From Pochonia chlamydosporia 170 (taxonomy: Eukaryota > Ascomycota > Sordariomycetes > Hypocreales > Clavicipitaceae): a DNA stretch of 64,000 nt. Positions 49,577-59,470 of the stretch are shown here, piece by piece (the stretch's first letter is position 1; the number at the start of each line of letters is the position of its first letter). The stretch covers positions 5,394,001 to 5,458,000 of the forward strand of contig NC_035790.1 in NCBI RefSeq assembly GCF_001653235.2. The letters are read 5' to 3'. A model generated the notes under the pieces. It had not been told where the DNA came from and searched no databases. It saw only the letters and a program-made list of their open reading frames with translations. The translations under genes were made by a program, and so were the position numbers.

Positions 49577-52143
49577 AGTGACAAGTGATGGACTGTCTGA
49601 GCGACACTGGAACATGTTTTTCTGTTCAACTCATGGTGTTTGGAACGGCCTTGTTACGGAGACACAGAGGAGAGAAACTACGGCATCCTCCAACTTAGGA
49701 AAGAAATCAATGACGGCAATGAGAAAACAAATGCCAAGGCACCGAGCAAGGACGTGTACACTGCAGCAAGCTCAATCAGGGTGGCAGGTCCCCTCAATAG
49801 TTGGGATGGGATGGAGTCCTTCATGTCAACAAATTCGGCAATTCATGTCAATGCTCAACCGGCCAGATGTCCTTCGAAACCTCACTGGCGGAACCGTCTT
49901 GCTTAGTCCCATGTTAATGGATGATGGTTGAACAAACTTGACAACATGTTTGACATGCTCGTCGTTCGGAAAGCAATGGCTTGCAAATCGAGCCCGAGCC
50001 CGAGCCCTGTCATCCCATCCACCGTCTCCGGCTACGATACTCTGCAGATACTGAAGAGTTAAGATAGTCCGTTTGCTAATTGGTAGTGTCTAATTTGGTC
50101 TAGGTACTTCTCCACGTGGTTTCAGCTCCTTCAGAGCCCTTAGGGTGGCGCGATATGTACCTAGATACTTTGGTGCTTTGATTGGTGGTCGTTTTTCATG
50201 TTGATGCAACCATCTGGGGTCCAAGGCGTTGGAATCACAAGCGAATGGTTTGTACTACAATGTTAAGCGATCAACTTCGCAGAGCTGACCAGGTTTAGGT
50301 TTCAGAGCAGCACGAGGCAAAGCTCCTCGTAACATTGAATTGGACAGCGCTGCCAAGATAGGGCGCTGGGGTACGTGCTTGCACCCACCAGATCAGATCA
50401 GACACATCAACTTCCAACAACCCGGGCCTAATGCTCCATTTCGGCAATGCGGAAAATGACAGGTCGGGCGGTTGACGCAAAATAACTACCAACTTTGAAC
50501 GCAAGCTGATGGCTCTCGCCCAATGTCGCAATGCCTTGATAACGGAATCGGCAGCAAGGGCTGCAGCATGTGTCTGGGTCTAGAACACAGGCCAGTGCCT
50601 GACCGGCGTGTCTGACCTGGGAACTCTGGTCGATATTTATCCATATTGGCAATATCGGCTTTGCTGGGTAATCTCGAAATGTCGGAAACACAGCGCCATG
50701 CGCGTCTCGATGGCTCGGCATCCAAAAGTTCGTGCTGATCGTGAGACCAGCAAACGGCATTGAGTCTTCACGCTAGCCTAAGTCACGCAGATCGGACTTT
50801 GCGGCTCGTCATCACATCATCAGATGGCATTCGATGACAGGGACCAGGGCCAGGGCAAAGGCCAAGGCCAGGCGTCAATGCCTGACATGTACGATGTCTG
50901 GTACACGTACCCCGTATTCCGTGCAACTTGACAAAAGTTGACAAAAGTTGACAAACTCGACAGCAGTTGAGTTGACGAGACAGGCAAGCAAGCAAGCAAA
51001 CATGGACTGGACAGGGCTAGCCAGCCGGCATTGCATCGCACACAGTCCAACAGACGATGTCATCGACGACCAGCAACATGTCAGATCCCTGGGTGAATCC
51101 CTTTCGGGTGGCGTCGATCGCCCATCGAGTGCAGGACAAGCGCCATCGGCCCAATCCGGTCGCGCCATGTCTATTGATTCGATCCACTTTGGCACTTTGG
51201 GGCTCAATTTGCTCAACTGCCTTGCCTCGCCTTGCCTTGCCTTACACTTGCACTTGCACTTGCACTTGCCTTACATGAGCGGAATTCTGGAGACTGAAGC
51301 ATAAACTTGACCAGACATTTCTGGCTTTCGGTTAGCAAACTTTGGGCCATTGTGGGGCGCAATTGCTGCCCTTGAAAGGAATCCCATTTAGGAATACCCG
51401 TTTGCACATTGACTTTTCGATCGCCATGTTTTCTCACACAACACGACGATCTCGCATTATCTCCTGGCCATCACTCTTCCCACGATCTCGGGACGAAGGC
51501 CATACCCAAAGCCCCAACCCAGATTCCTTCACCAGGCCTTAGATAGAAAACCAACAATGGACTTTTTTGGGCTGATGCCTTTTCATTTTCACACCGTCTC
51601 GATGGTACAATGCCTGAGCGCTACATCGACTCCGGTGTAAGTTGCCGTGATACAGCCAACGGGCAATCTTGATCGGACCAGATGTCACGGAGGGAGTTCT
51701 CCGTGCCCAGCCATTTAGTCCATCCCACCCACTTAACACTTTGGTTCCCGCCAGCAGACCTGTCCACTAGTCCAAGCCATACTGAATTCTACTTGACTTA
51801 ACTTGACGAAAACTAACTTTCACTTTGCGGGTGAAGTCAAGCCCCCTGGTCGTGGGTTCGTGGTGGATCCTCTCCTCGACGTCGTGTGAGGGTGATACGG
51901 CACCGACCTCTTCCATCTTAAACATACTTCATACACACATGGTTTAGACAGCCAAAACAGGTTGTATATCTGGGCTTCGGTGCGCACCCCTGTCTTGTCC
52001 TGTCCTGCCCTGTCTCGCTTGGCCTTCAGACTGGCATCTACTTCGACCAAGTTCCTCTCTTTGCTCTCCAAGCGATCTCTTGATAATCTGTTTGTTTCCA
52101 CCTCATCCTTCTTTCCACATCGTTGTATCATTCTTTCTTCAAA
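49577..52143. other. Gene-free stretch, 2.6 kb
   Basis: No supported gene. Holds an ACTTGC hexamer run (51245) and three ttgacaaaag-type repeats near 50930. The right part is the upstream region of the LOV photoreceptor and includes one TCGATC (reverse of GATCGA) at 51417-51422, a core resembling White Collar complex sites, about 720 bp before the start codon. Confidence 0.5.
51245..51268. repeat. (ACTTGC)4 microsatellite
   Basis: Four hexamer units preceded by several CCTTG units, in intergenic DNA. Confidence 0.88.
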
Positions 52144-52893
52144 ATGGCCTCAAACATGGAGATTGCCATGAATCCATGGGAAGTCCAAGCGTTGGATGTA
52201 ATGCTTTCCTTGTCTTCACCCACAGTATCTAATTCATAATCCTACACTAGATCAGCCCGCTAACTTGACCTTTACCGGCAAACAGTACCAATTCTCAGAC
52301 GAAGCACTACCGATTCAAGGGGGGACATCGGATGCTCCCAGGAGTACATGGCCGGCCATGTCAGATTCCGTATTCTACCCAGGCTTATATTCCGGCACCG
52401 GTTTCGACATTCTGGCGATTTTGGTACGTAGCCCAACCTACCGCGTCTTGGAAGCCCGAATCCATTACTAACCCAGCCACAGCTACGTGTCGTGAACCGA
52501 CCAAACCCCCAATTTGAAATCGGTGCCGTGGACTGCTCCGTCGCCCTCGTGCTCTGTGACCTCGAGCAGCCCGACCAGCCCATTGTGTACGCATCTGACG
52601 CATTCTGCGACCTCACCGGCTACTCGCAAGCAGAAGTCCTAGGCCATAACTGTCGGTTTCTGCAAAAGCCGCACCCCAGCGCAAAGGGAAAGTCAAAATC
52701 TAAGCCTAGACACGACAAGGCGGCTGCTTCTCAAATGCGGCATGCACTGCAGAGGGGGGCAGAGATACAACTGACTGTGTTGAATTACCGAAAGGATGGG
52801 CATCGGTTCAACAACCTCATCAGCATCATTCCCGTGGAGCTGGATGAATCTGGCTATCGTTATGCTGTCGGGCTGCTGGTTGAAGTTGAGTAG
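52144..52893 (+). CDS. vvd: LOV-domain blue-light photoreceptor, Vivid/ENVOY type
   Basis: Three exons, 52144-52197, 52286-52423 and 52483-52893, introns of 88 and 59 bp, all in phase; 200 residues, close to Neurospora VVD and Trichoderma ENV1. The N-terminal cap is recognisable (MNPWEVQALD, then FYPGLYSGTGFDILAIL). The LOV core has the photoadduct motif GHNCRFLQ with the flavin-binding Cys at about residue 121, DAFCDLTGY, and the flavin-contacting NYRKDGHRFNNL and a final GLLVEVE strand. A short Lys-rich loop (KGKSKSKPRHDK) sits where VVD-type LOV domains have an extended loop after the cysteine. On blue light it would form a cysteinyl-flavin adduct, dimerise and dampen White Collar signalling (photoadaptation). 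Such genes are themselves light-induced; a GATCGA core lies upstream. Confidence 0.95.
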
Positions 52894-53877
52894 CCATGAA
52901 AATGGATCTGAGAAGCCTTGTCAGGCCCACGACTTTTTGCTCACTCGGATTATATCGTTACGAAATCATGTTTTCTTATGTACATGCAGTTTGCATTGGA
53001 CTATACCATGCATTAATGGCGTTTAGCTAGCTAGCTGGGTTGGAATTGGGCGATTTTCCTCTTTGACTTTTATCATGTTTAACGGCCAGCGGTTGGAGGA
53101 AAAATATTGGGGTTTTGCGGTGTAGTGTGTTTGTGGTGGAAGTACACATTTTCGTATTTAATGTCTTTGGCGCAGTGATGTAAACGAAGCGTTGTGCTAT
53201 TTTTCACTCATCGTTTGCATGTTGAGCTTGTTCGACTTGACATGCTTTGGCCTGTTGGTGGAATACAGTGAAGCGGAACACTAGAGTACTTATAATAGCG
53301 ACTCAACTTAGCTTTTCCGACATATTCTTGCGATTCTCGATAGATTGGCCAGTCCATAATAGTGTGTACTTCACCTCTACGACATTGAAGTGGAGGCTAA
53401 TGCGGTGTGTAAATTCTGGAACATGGTATGTCGTAGGAGCCGTGTGAATGGTGGCGAGACCGCCAGACAGCTTGAAGTAGAAGGGACAGGCACCACATGG
53501 TGGAATTAATTGGCCAAAACTGGTTGATAAAAAAGAAAATGGTCCATCCTGGTCTTTTCGTCATCCGTCTTATGACCGGTTGGCAACGGCGGCCCGAGGC
53601 GGATCTGCATCTGCAATTACGTAGTTGTGACTCTTGCGACTTCATGCATTTCGCCCCTGTGGAGCTCCCTTTGCAAACTATGTAAGAGCGACTTCATCGA
53701 CTCTCCTCCAGTTCACTTTTCGTCCATATCATGAAAAGTTTAACTTTTCGACATAATATATAATTTACTGCTTACATCGAATAGTAGAGTTGAAACTAGC
53801 CGAACAACTCACATCCAGCGACGACGTCACCACACGCACACCGAGATGCTTGACGGACAGGTACAGACCTGCTCGTT
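52894..53877. other. Intergenic region, 984 bp
   Basis: 3' side of the photoreceptor gene and upstream region of the proline dehydrogenase gene. A/T-rich around 53690-53790. No gene recognised. Confidence 0.6.
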
Positions 53878-55420
53878 ATGACATCTGTGACGATCAATCG
53901 TGTGTTTCTGGCATCAACCAGGCATTTCATCCCACAGGGTGCATCGCCAAGAGTACCCATTGCACTGCGTCTTGTCTCTCATCCTAAAAAATATGAGCGC
54001 TGTCGCAATTATCACGTCTCCCGCAAAAAGGCATCCTCCACCGCTACTCACGTCCCTCAAAATGGTGACAACCTCATGCATGGAGGCTCCTCGTCGGCGC
54101 CGCTCTCCATTCTGCCCTTGAGCATGGTTCTCCGCTCACTCGTGACCAGCGCTGTATCGTCATCAGCACTGTTGCCATTGTCGCTGCGCATCATGGGAGT
54201 CCTCGCCAACAGCGCAAACCCATTGCTTAACGCAGACCACAACCCAATCTTACGGTACATGCTCGACAAGTCTTTGTACGCACAGTTTTGCGCGGGCGCA
54301 AACCCATCGGAAGTGCAGACCACGATTGCCAAACTCAAGGATATTGGTGTCACAGGAGTTATCCTCGCCTATGCCAAGGAGTTCCCAGGGGAGGGCCAGT
54401 CGGAGCTTGAGGAAAGCGCAAGCGCAAGACCGGGCGAGGAGACACAGTCCATTATTAATAGTGAGATCGCTCCCTGGGAGGAGAGCATGAGAAAGACGGT
54501 GCGGTTGGTTGAGCCAGGTGACTTTGCTGCTTTAAAGTAAGTTGGAGTTCGTGATGCCTGATGAGAATGTGCTTATATGCGAACAACATCGCAGGTTTAC
54601 CGGTGCAGGTCAGCTAGCATATTATCTGCTACGCCACCAATTACCTCCCACCCCTCGACTTTGTGAGCTGATTGATCACATTTGTCGACTGGCTCAGGAG
54701 CGTGGTGTTCGACTGCTCTTTGATGGAGAGCAGAATGTACTGCAGGACGGCATCGATGCGTGGACCATGCACTTTGCCAGCAGGTACAATACCACTCCTG
54801 GCAGGGCCACCATCTTTGGCACATACCAGGCGTATAAAAAGACCACGCCCAGCTTGCTCTCTAGGCACCTTGCTGAAGCTCAGAAAGGCGGCTTCACACT
54901 TGGTGTGAAACTCGTTCGTGGGGCCTATCTCGGGTCCGACCAGCGAGACCTCTTCTTTAGCCGGAAATCTAGTACAGACTCTTGTTACGATAACTGCGCG
55001 GCCAGCGTCTTGACTCGCCATTGGAATCGTACCCTTGAGGGGATAGGAGAATATCCTAATGTTAGTCTTATGCTTGCTACTCATAACGCCACCTCGGTTC
55101 AGAGAGCCTATGCCATTTACAACGCTGGAGGGGCCAGGTGTGAGGTATCATTTGCGCAACTCCAGGGCATGGCGGATGAAATCAGCTGTGAACTAGTCGA
55201 GGTGAACCATTCCGCCCGAAGGAACGGTGATGCCGCGGCAGCGGTTTCGGTCCTCCCGGTTTATAAGTACATGGCATGGGGGACAACCGGAGAATGTATG
55301 AAGTACCTGTTCAGGCGGGCACAGGAGAATAGGGATGCCATTGACCGAACTCGAGATGATCGTAACGCCATGTGGACTGAACTCGTGCGCCGTATCAAGA
55401 AGACGTTTCGCCGGTCGTAG
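53878..55420 (+). CDS. PUT1: Proline dehydrogenase, mitochondrial
   Basis: Two exons, 53878-54536 and 54595-55420, with a 58-bp intron (GTAAGT donor, CGCAG acceptor); 494 residues. The N-terminus is basic with Ser/Thr/Arg and almost no acidic residues, fitting a mitochondrial presequence. The PRODH barrel follows, with FTGAGQLAYYLL, LLFDGEQNVLQDGIDAW, the FAD-contacting VKLVRGAYLGSDQRDLFF, NVSLMLATHNATSVQRAY and a C-terminal YKYMAWGTTGECMKYLFRRA. It oxidises proline to pyrroline-5-carboxylate, passing electrons to ubiquinone; COQ3 in the same window makes that quinone but this is likely coincidental. The helical insert between residues 140 and 220 (rich in Glu/Ser) is characteristic of fungal enzymes. 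Its stop codon lies only 74 bp from that of the convergent DNA glycosylase gene, so the 3' UTRs probably overlap. Confidence 0.95.
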
Positions 55421-55494
55421 AGCGGCTTTATTGTAAATATTACTGAGCATAGTCTGTGCTAAATTCATCCATAGTAAACCATACCGTCCATATA

Positions 55495-56835
55495 TCAGTT
55501 CTTTAATCTAGTGGAGCGTCTTCTCCCTGAGGATAAATCAGGCTCAGGCTTAACCTCCTCCTTTTTAATGCCGTTGGTCTTTTTCTTCTTGGCCGGTGGC
55601 TCGCTTGCGTCAGGTCCACTTGGCTCCTGTTTCTGTTTGCGAGCCTTCTTCACAGGCGGCTTCTTCTCTTCTGCGTCTGATTCTTCCTTGATGGGTTCAT
55701 CTTTGGCTCCGGCTACGACTTGGCCAGTCTTCTTCTGTACGGCCGGTGCGTAACAGCTTGTCCTGCCCCCGACAGTAATAAAGGCCAGTTTCTCGCCGTT
55801 AGGCAATTTGCTTGACGCGCCTTTGCCCCCTTTACCCCAGCGATAATTGAACAGCCAATGTTCCGGAAATTGGTCCGAGTCTCCTAGCTTGTCAACCGCC
55901 GTCTGGCAAACATATCTGATGTTCTTATACAGCTCTGCTATTTCCGCATCGCTGAAGCTGTCGCTGTACTGCTCCGGGTGAAGTTTAGCTTGATACAGGG
56001 TCTCATCAGCAACCCAATTTCCGATGCCACTAATCATGGCTTGGTCGAGAAGGAGGGCTTTGACAGGAACATGACGAGCCTTCATCTTGCCACGCAGATA
56101 CTCCTCGGTGAATCTGTCGGCATCAACGACCGGGTCTGGGCCATTCTCTTTGAGCGGAGAGTATTTTCGGATTTCTGCGCCGGGGCAATCAACAAGACGG
56201 ACTCGCCCAAAGCGCCTGGCATCCGTGAAGGCAACCTCTACTTCTGGTTTTCCTTCTGTCTTGACGTGGAACTTCCAGAATTTTGGTGGCCATTGCTCCA
56301 ATTCATTGTCCTTCATTTTTTTATAGTAGTTTGTGTACGCGGTCTGCTCCCCCTTGATGTGAACCCATCCTGATCCAAATTAGCCGCAGAAGAAAAAAGA
56401 GATGCTTTGCTGCATCTTACCTGTCATGCCAAAGTGCATTACCAAGTGTGGTGGTTTATCCAATGTTATCCTGGAAATGGCGATTAATTTGTGAACGCAG
56501 CTACCTCCTGCGCATGGCTCACTCACCAGAAATATTTGCCTTGATTGCCAGACGAAACAACCTACACACGACGTCAGTTTGGGAAGAATTGGCTAGGCGA
56601 GTTCAATTGTTCAAACCTTTCTCCCTTTCAATGCATCTTCAACAGCTGCACCAGTGGTCCCTACTTTGCCAAAGACATTGTTGTCATCGATGGCCGATGC
56701 ACTTGCAATTTTCTTGCCTACCAGGTGTAGGCGGAGGAAATGAACGATGCGAGCAACTAAATCATTCATTAGTATTGTGTCTAGTAAATATACAACGACA
56801 AATGCATAATGAATACCTTCTGCAATCTCAGGCAT
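55495..56835 (-). CDS. Formamidopyrimidine-DNA glycosylase (Fpg/Nei family)
   Basis: Five exons, 56835-56817, 56756-56617, 56561-56527, 56470-56421 and 56369-55495; four introns of 51-60 bp, all in phase; 372 residues. The mature N-terminus is MPEIAEVARIVHFLR, with the catalytic Pro2 (Schiff base) and Glu3 of the family. Then follow NNVFGKV, GKYFWITLDKPPHLVMHFGMTGW, AFTDARRFGRVRL, and the helix-two-turn-helix segment with LLLDQAMISGIGNWVADETLY. As in plant and fungal MMH proteins, a zinc-finger end is not apparent; instead there is a Lys-rich tail with nuclear-localisation clusters (KKPPVKKARKQK, PAKKKKTNG). It would excise oxidised purines and nick the abasic site. Five small exons at the 5' end are dense for this genome but each splice site is canonical. 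Confidence 0.93.
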
Positions 56836-57039
56836 GATGAAGTTTTCGATGAACACCAGACAACATCTAAAGCAACAATGTGAGTGAGCGTGAAATCATG
56901 AACTGTCAACGCCACGGTCGATTCTCACTTAACGCCCTGTCGCAGGATCCCCTGTCACGCTGCTAACACGAAACCCCGTGACCTGCTTACGTTAGCCAGA
57001 GCTGGCTACTCCACCGCCTTCTCCACACCAAATACAATT
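56836..57039. other. Divergent promoter region between DNA glycosylase and snoRNA host transcript
   Basis: 204 bp between the glycosylase start codon and the estimated 5' end of the snoRNA host transcript. No open frame. The host 5' end at about 57040 is an estimate. Confidence 0.45.
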
Positions 57040-57151
57040 TTGTTCGCGCAGCTTTTTTTCTTCTCTGCTTGGCTTTCCTCTCTTCACCACATTTCGCATC
57101 CTGAGCAAAATGGTAAGTTTGGCAATTGAGCTTGCAATCCTTCTTGTCCTA

Positions 57152-57239
57152 CTTCCTGATGACACCATAAACCGCAAACTAGAGTCTTTGACCACTTGGA
57201 ATGAAAACTCTGTTTTTTTACACGTCAGTCTGATAGAAG
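57152..57239 (+). ncRNA. snR78: Box C/D snoRNA, snR78-like with additional snR72-type guide
   Basis: Box C TGATGA at 57157-57162, box D CTGA at 57230-57233, terminal stem CTTC/GAAG (57152-57155 with 57236-57239); 88 nt. Upstream of an internal TTGA (D', 57188) lies CAAACTAGAGTC, a 12-nt perfect complement of the conserved 25S segment GACTCTAGTTTG. The fifth base before D' (A57183) pairs with the U of GACU, the yeast 25S-Um2421 site of snR78. Upstream of box D, CACGTCAG complements CTGACGTG of 25S, and the fifth base (T57225) pairs with the A that is yeast Am876, the snR72 site. Target sequences and numbers are from memory. It sits in the first intron of the host transcript. Confidence 0.88.
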
Positions 57240-57428
57240 CTGTCGTACGACTGTCGACCATTCAAGCCAGCGCACAACTTGCTCATGAAGCATCATGCTA
57301 ACTTTGAATCTAGGCTCCTCGGTCTCCAAGTGGATGATTGGGTTACGGATGTACTAGGTTGACGGACTGTCACCGCCCCGTGAACCATTGACAATAATTG
57401 GTATGTTTACATTGCGGTCCTGTCCTCC

Positions 57429-57524
57429 AAGCTTCCTGATGATCATTTCTTTTATCAATATACGCTGGAAATTACCGGCTGAGATTTTTCATTGACGATA
57501 TAAAATGGCTATTTCTGATTGCTT
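57429..57524 (+). ncRNA. snR77: Box C/D snoRNA, snR77-like
   Basis: Box C TGATGA at 57437-57442, internal D' CTGA at 57479-57482, box D CTGA at 57515-57518, outer AAGC/GCTT stem (57429-57432 with 57521-57524). The guide before D' (GCTGGAAATTACCGG) matches the complement of the universal 18S 530-loop (CGGTAATTCCAGC) except for one bulged A. The fifth base before D' (A57474) falls on the U that is yeast 18S-Um578, the snR77 site. The bulge leaves only about eight contiguous pairs around the target, weaker than the other guides. Located in the second intron of the host. Confidence 0.78.
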
Positions 57525-57634
57525 CATTTCATTTCATCTTTTTTGTTGCTGCGCGAGTAGATTTAGGCAATTGCTAACTTGCTCGAAGAACTCTAGACAA
57601 GGTACGCTGCATGATTGACACTCGTTCTCCATCG

Positions 57635-57733
57635 GCCTTTTATGATGAAGCGGCACTGGGCTCCGAATAAAATCACATGAGCATGATAAGCCATTTTGCG
57701 GCAGGCCTAGAAAACCTCGCCCACTGATTCGGC
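57635..57733 (+). ncRNA. snR76: Box C/D snoRNA, snR76-like
   Basis: Box C ATGATGA at 57642-57648 and box D CTGA at 57724-57727, with a short GCC/GGC closing stem (57635-57637 with 57731-57733). The guide GCACTGGGC (57653-57661) complements 25S GCCCAGTGC; a degenerate D' CCGA at 57663-57666 places the fifth base on G57658, which pairs with the C equivalent to yeast 25S-Cm2197, the snR76 target. Nine contiguous pairs. No convincing target was found for the box D guide. It lies in the third intron of the host transcript. Confidence 0.8.
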
Positions 57734-57880
57734 ACCTTCACAATTGTCCAGCATACATGTTGATGGGTTCCGGCTCGCTAACATCTGGACAGTGCCTAGA
57801 GCCGTAGCATCGTAGTCGAGTCGTTGACAAGGCAACTTGAGCATAATGGTAAGCTATACACTGCACATGCACGCGTTTCC

Positions 57881-57969
57881 CTTTCATGATGAAACAGATG
57901 ACGAGTCTTATTCGAGTTTTCGATGCAGACACCATTTCTTTTTATACCATTCATGCTTTCCTGACATAG
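57881..57969 (+). ncRNA. snR75: Box C/D snoRNA, snR75-like
   Basis: Box C ATGATGA at 57886-57892 and box D CTGA at 57961-57964. The guide AGATGACGAG (57896-57905) is a perfect 10-nt complement of 25S CTCGTCATCT; a degenerate D' CTTA at 57907-57910 puts the fifth base on C57902, pairing with the G equivalent to yeast 25S-Gm2288, the snR75 target. Before box D, CCATTCATGC is a further 10-nt complement of the nearby 25S segment GCATGAATGG, with the fifth base on a G. The ends are approximate because no clear terminal stem is seen. Located in the fourth intron of the host. Confidence 0.83.
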
Positions 57970-58071
57970 CCCACCCACCTTTCAACCTGTTGAGACAAGA
58001 TGGATGCTCATGCTAACATGGCAAAAGTATCTTAGTGGTTAGTCCTGTCCGCAGCCGCACACTTGTGCATT

Positions 58072-58160
58072 CTCAGCCTGATGAACGCGAATGAAAATGA
58101 CAAGCATATGTCTGAGCTTCGGCTACGACGACAAATCATCCGCATCTTTTTCTGACTGTT
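58072..58160 (+). ncRNA. snR74: Box C/D snoRNA, snR74-like
   Basis: Box C TGATGA at 58079-58084, D' CTGA at 58112-58115, box D CTGA at 58152-58155, short CAG/CTG closing stem (58074-58076 with 58156-58158). The guide GACAAGCATATG before D' is a perfect 12-nt complement of the universally conserved 18S segment CATATGCTTGTC near the 5' end of the small-subunit RNA. The fifth base before D' (T58107) pairs with the A that is yeast 18S-Am28, the snR74 target (U27 in animals). The match leaves little doubt about identity. Intronic in the host transcript. Confidence 0.9.
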
Positions 58161-58284
58161 TTGATGTCTTCAACCATTGTCGCAACTTTCAGCGGGGAGT
58201 ATGTCGCTGACTTGCATAAAGATATCGAAACATGAAGTGATGTGATGCATGTAATGTAAGTTGTCTTGTCTTATTTTTCTTTCC

Positions 58285-58373
58285 TTTAACATGATGCTAC
58301 AATATCACGACGGTCAACTTAGCCATATGCATTGATGACAACGCCTGTGACAAGGCACCTTCCACTGAAATCT
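58285..58373 (+). ncRNA. snR73: Box C/D snoRNA, snR73-like
   Basis: Imperfect box C ATGATGC at 58291-58297, D' CTTA at 58318-58321, C' TGATGA at 58333-58338 and box D CTGA at 58364-58367. The guide TCACGACGGTC (58305-58315) is an 11-nt perfect complement of the 25S peptidyl-transferase segment GACCGTCGTGA. The fifth base before D' (G58313) pairs with the first C of GACC, equivalent to yeast 25S-Cm2959, the snR73 target. It lies after the GTAAGT donor at 58256, consistent with an intron. The ends are approximate. Confidence 0.82.
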
Positions 58374-58771
58374 CTACCATTCACACTCGTTTTGGTTGAA
58401 TCACGATCATGGACAAGTACTGATTGTGAACAGGATAATGTAGCCAAAAAGAACCCTTTGGTCTTGGACTTTTGAACAGCAGGGCTGACAAGTGAGTGGC
58501 ATTGAAGTAGTGGTCTATTTAAGGTACATATTGAATCAACGAAAGTATATCTATGAAATGCATCTTGCCTCCAGCTAAGTGACTGTTTTCCCATCCCCAA
58601 TTCAAAGATGGCCTTCTCCCTTTGCCGCACCATGACCATATCAGGCGAGCTATCCCATGGTGCCAGCTGCCTCGCTCATTCTGATTTATGTCGTGTCTGC
58701 CCACACAACAAGTCGTGTGGCTCGTTCCGCCGCTCCCATCAGCAATCCTCATGCGCGCTATGATAGGGTCT

Positions 58772-59470
58772 TCAAGACTGTCGCTTTGAAGTTCGCCCAG
58801 TTCGAGCTTTCCCATTGGACCGAAGAACACGATTCTGCGGCGGCGGCAAAGGATTGGCAGATACATTCTGGCCATATGGCTGCGCGGCAGGCTGCGGAAT
58901 CGCACTGACGTTATGAGGAGCTTGAGCACCATGTGTACCCAATGGTGCAGAAGGAAGAGAATTGTAATAATGATGAGCGTCTACAGCCGGGTAATACTGC
59001 CCCTGAGCAGCTGGTGCGTGATGATGACCATGTAGGTCGTATGATCCGTCCGTCGCCTGGATTTGACTCTGACTCTGTCCGGCAGCTTCATACTCGGCAT
59101 ACGCATTCCCTGCACCATGATAACCATCAACCTGGGTGCTCTCCGTCCCCGCATAGTCGAGGAAAGCCCCAGACGCAGATGATTCACCGTACTGTGAAGC
59201 TCTCCCGACATGGCCAGCCGGCACAGGCGGCACATTATCAAGCACATTCATCCTGTCGCTGTTATACCTCTTTCCAATCCGCCACTCCTTAAATTTAAGA
59301 TAATATGTCCGACGACTAGCACAGTTAGTTTGTTCCTCTCACACAGGGGTAAATACTCACTCAGCATGGAAGCCATGTTTCTTGGCCATTATTTTGATCA
59401 CCTCATCAAGCGTATTGAGCGAGTACAACCTAACAATGGTGTCTCTATGCTCATCCCAGTCCAATGCCAT
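58772..59470 (-). CDS. Clr5-domain protein
   Basis: Two exons, 59470-59361 and 59315-58772, with a 45-bp intron (GTGAGT donor, GCTAG acceptor); 217 residues. The N-terminal 60 residues form a Clr5 domain: WDEHRDTIVRLYSLNTLDEV, then IMAKKHGFHA, then YYLKFKEWRIGKR, the pattern of W, LY, L, M..HGF and KEW typical of the family. The rest is low complexity, rich in Ala, Gln, Tyr, His and Pro, with a basic end (RSNGKARTGRTSKRQS). Clr5 was first described in fission yeast as a silencing and gene-repression factor; filamentous ascomycetes have many Clr5-domain proteins of unknown role. This one is short and has no ankyrin or TPR repeats. A further 3' exon is possible. It is transcribed toward the snoRNA host, tail to tail. 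Confidence 0.82.

Larger units (their letters stand above)
57040..58440 (+). ncRNA. Spliced non-coding host transcript carrying intronic C/D snoRNAs
   Basis: A pyrimidine-rich leader (57050-57090, TOP-like) runs into ATG immediately followed by GTAAGT at 57113. Good intron signals follow: introns 57113-57313 (CTAAC branch, TCTAG end), 57401 to about 57596 (CTAAC, CTCTAG), about 57602-57799 (CTAAC, CCTAG), 57849-58035 (CTAAC, CTTAG), one ending at 58192 (TTTCAG), and one starting at 58256 (GTAAGT). Supported exons are 57314-57400, 57800-57848 and 58193-58255; the exon near 57597 is very short or misplaced and the one after 58035 has no clear donor. The exons have no common open frame. Each intron holds one box C/D snoRNA on the plus strand. 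The start and end coordinates are estimates; promoter sharing with the divergent glycosylase gene is likely. Confidence 0.72.

Noticed and set aside
50428..50760. 110-codon minus-strand frame between the APH pseudogene and the photoreceptor
   Set aside because: Protein-like in part but no family resemblance and no neighbouring exons; not enough to call a gene.
57110..57112. ATG followed directly by GTAAGT after a pyrimidine-rich leader, as in ribosomal protein genes
   Set aside because: None of the downstream exons continues a protein frame; the first one meets a stop after seven codons. The introns contain snoRNAs, so a non-coding host explains the structure better.
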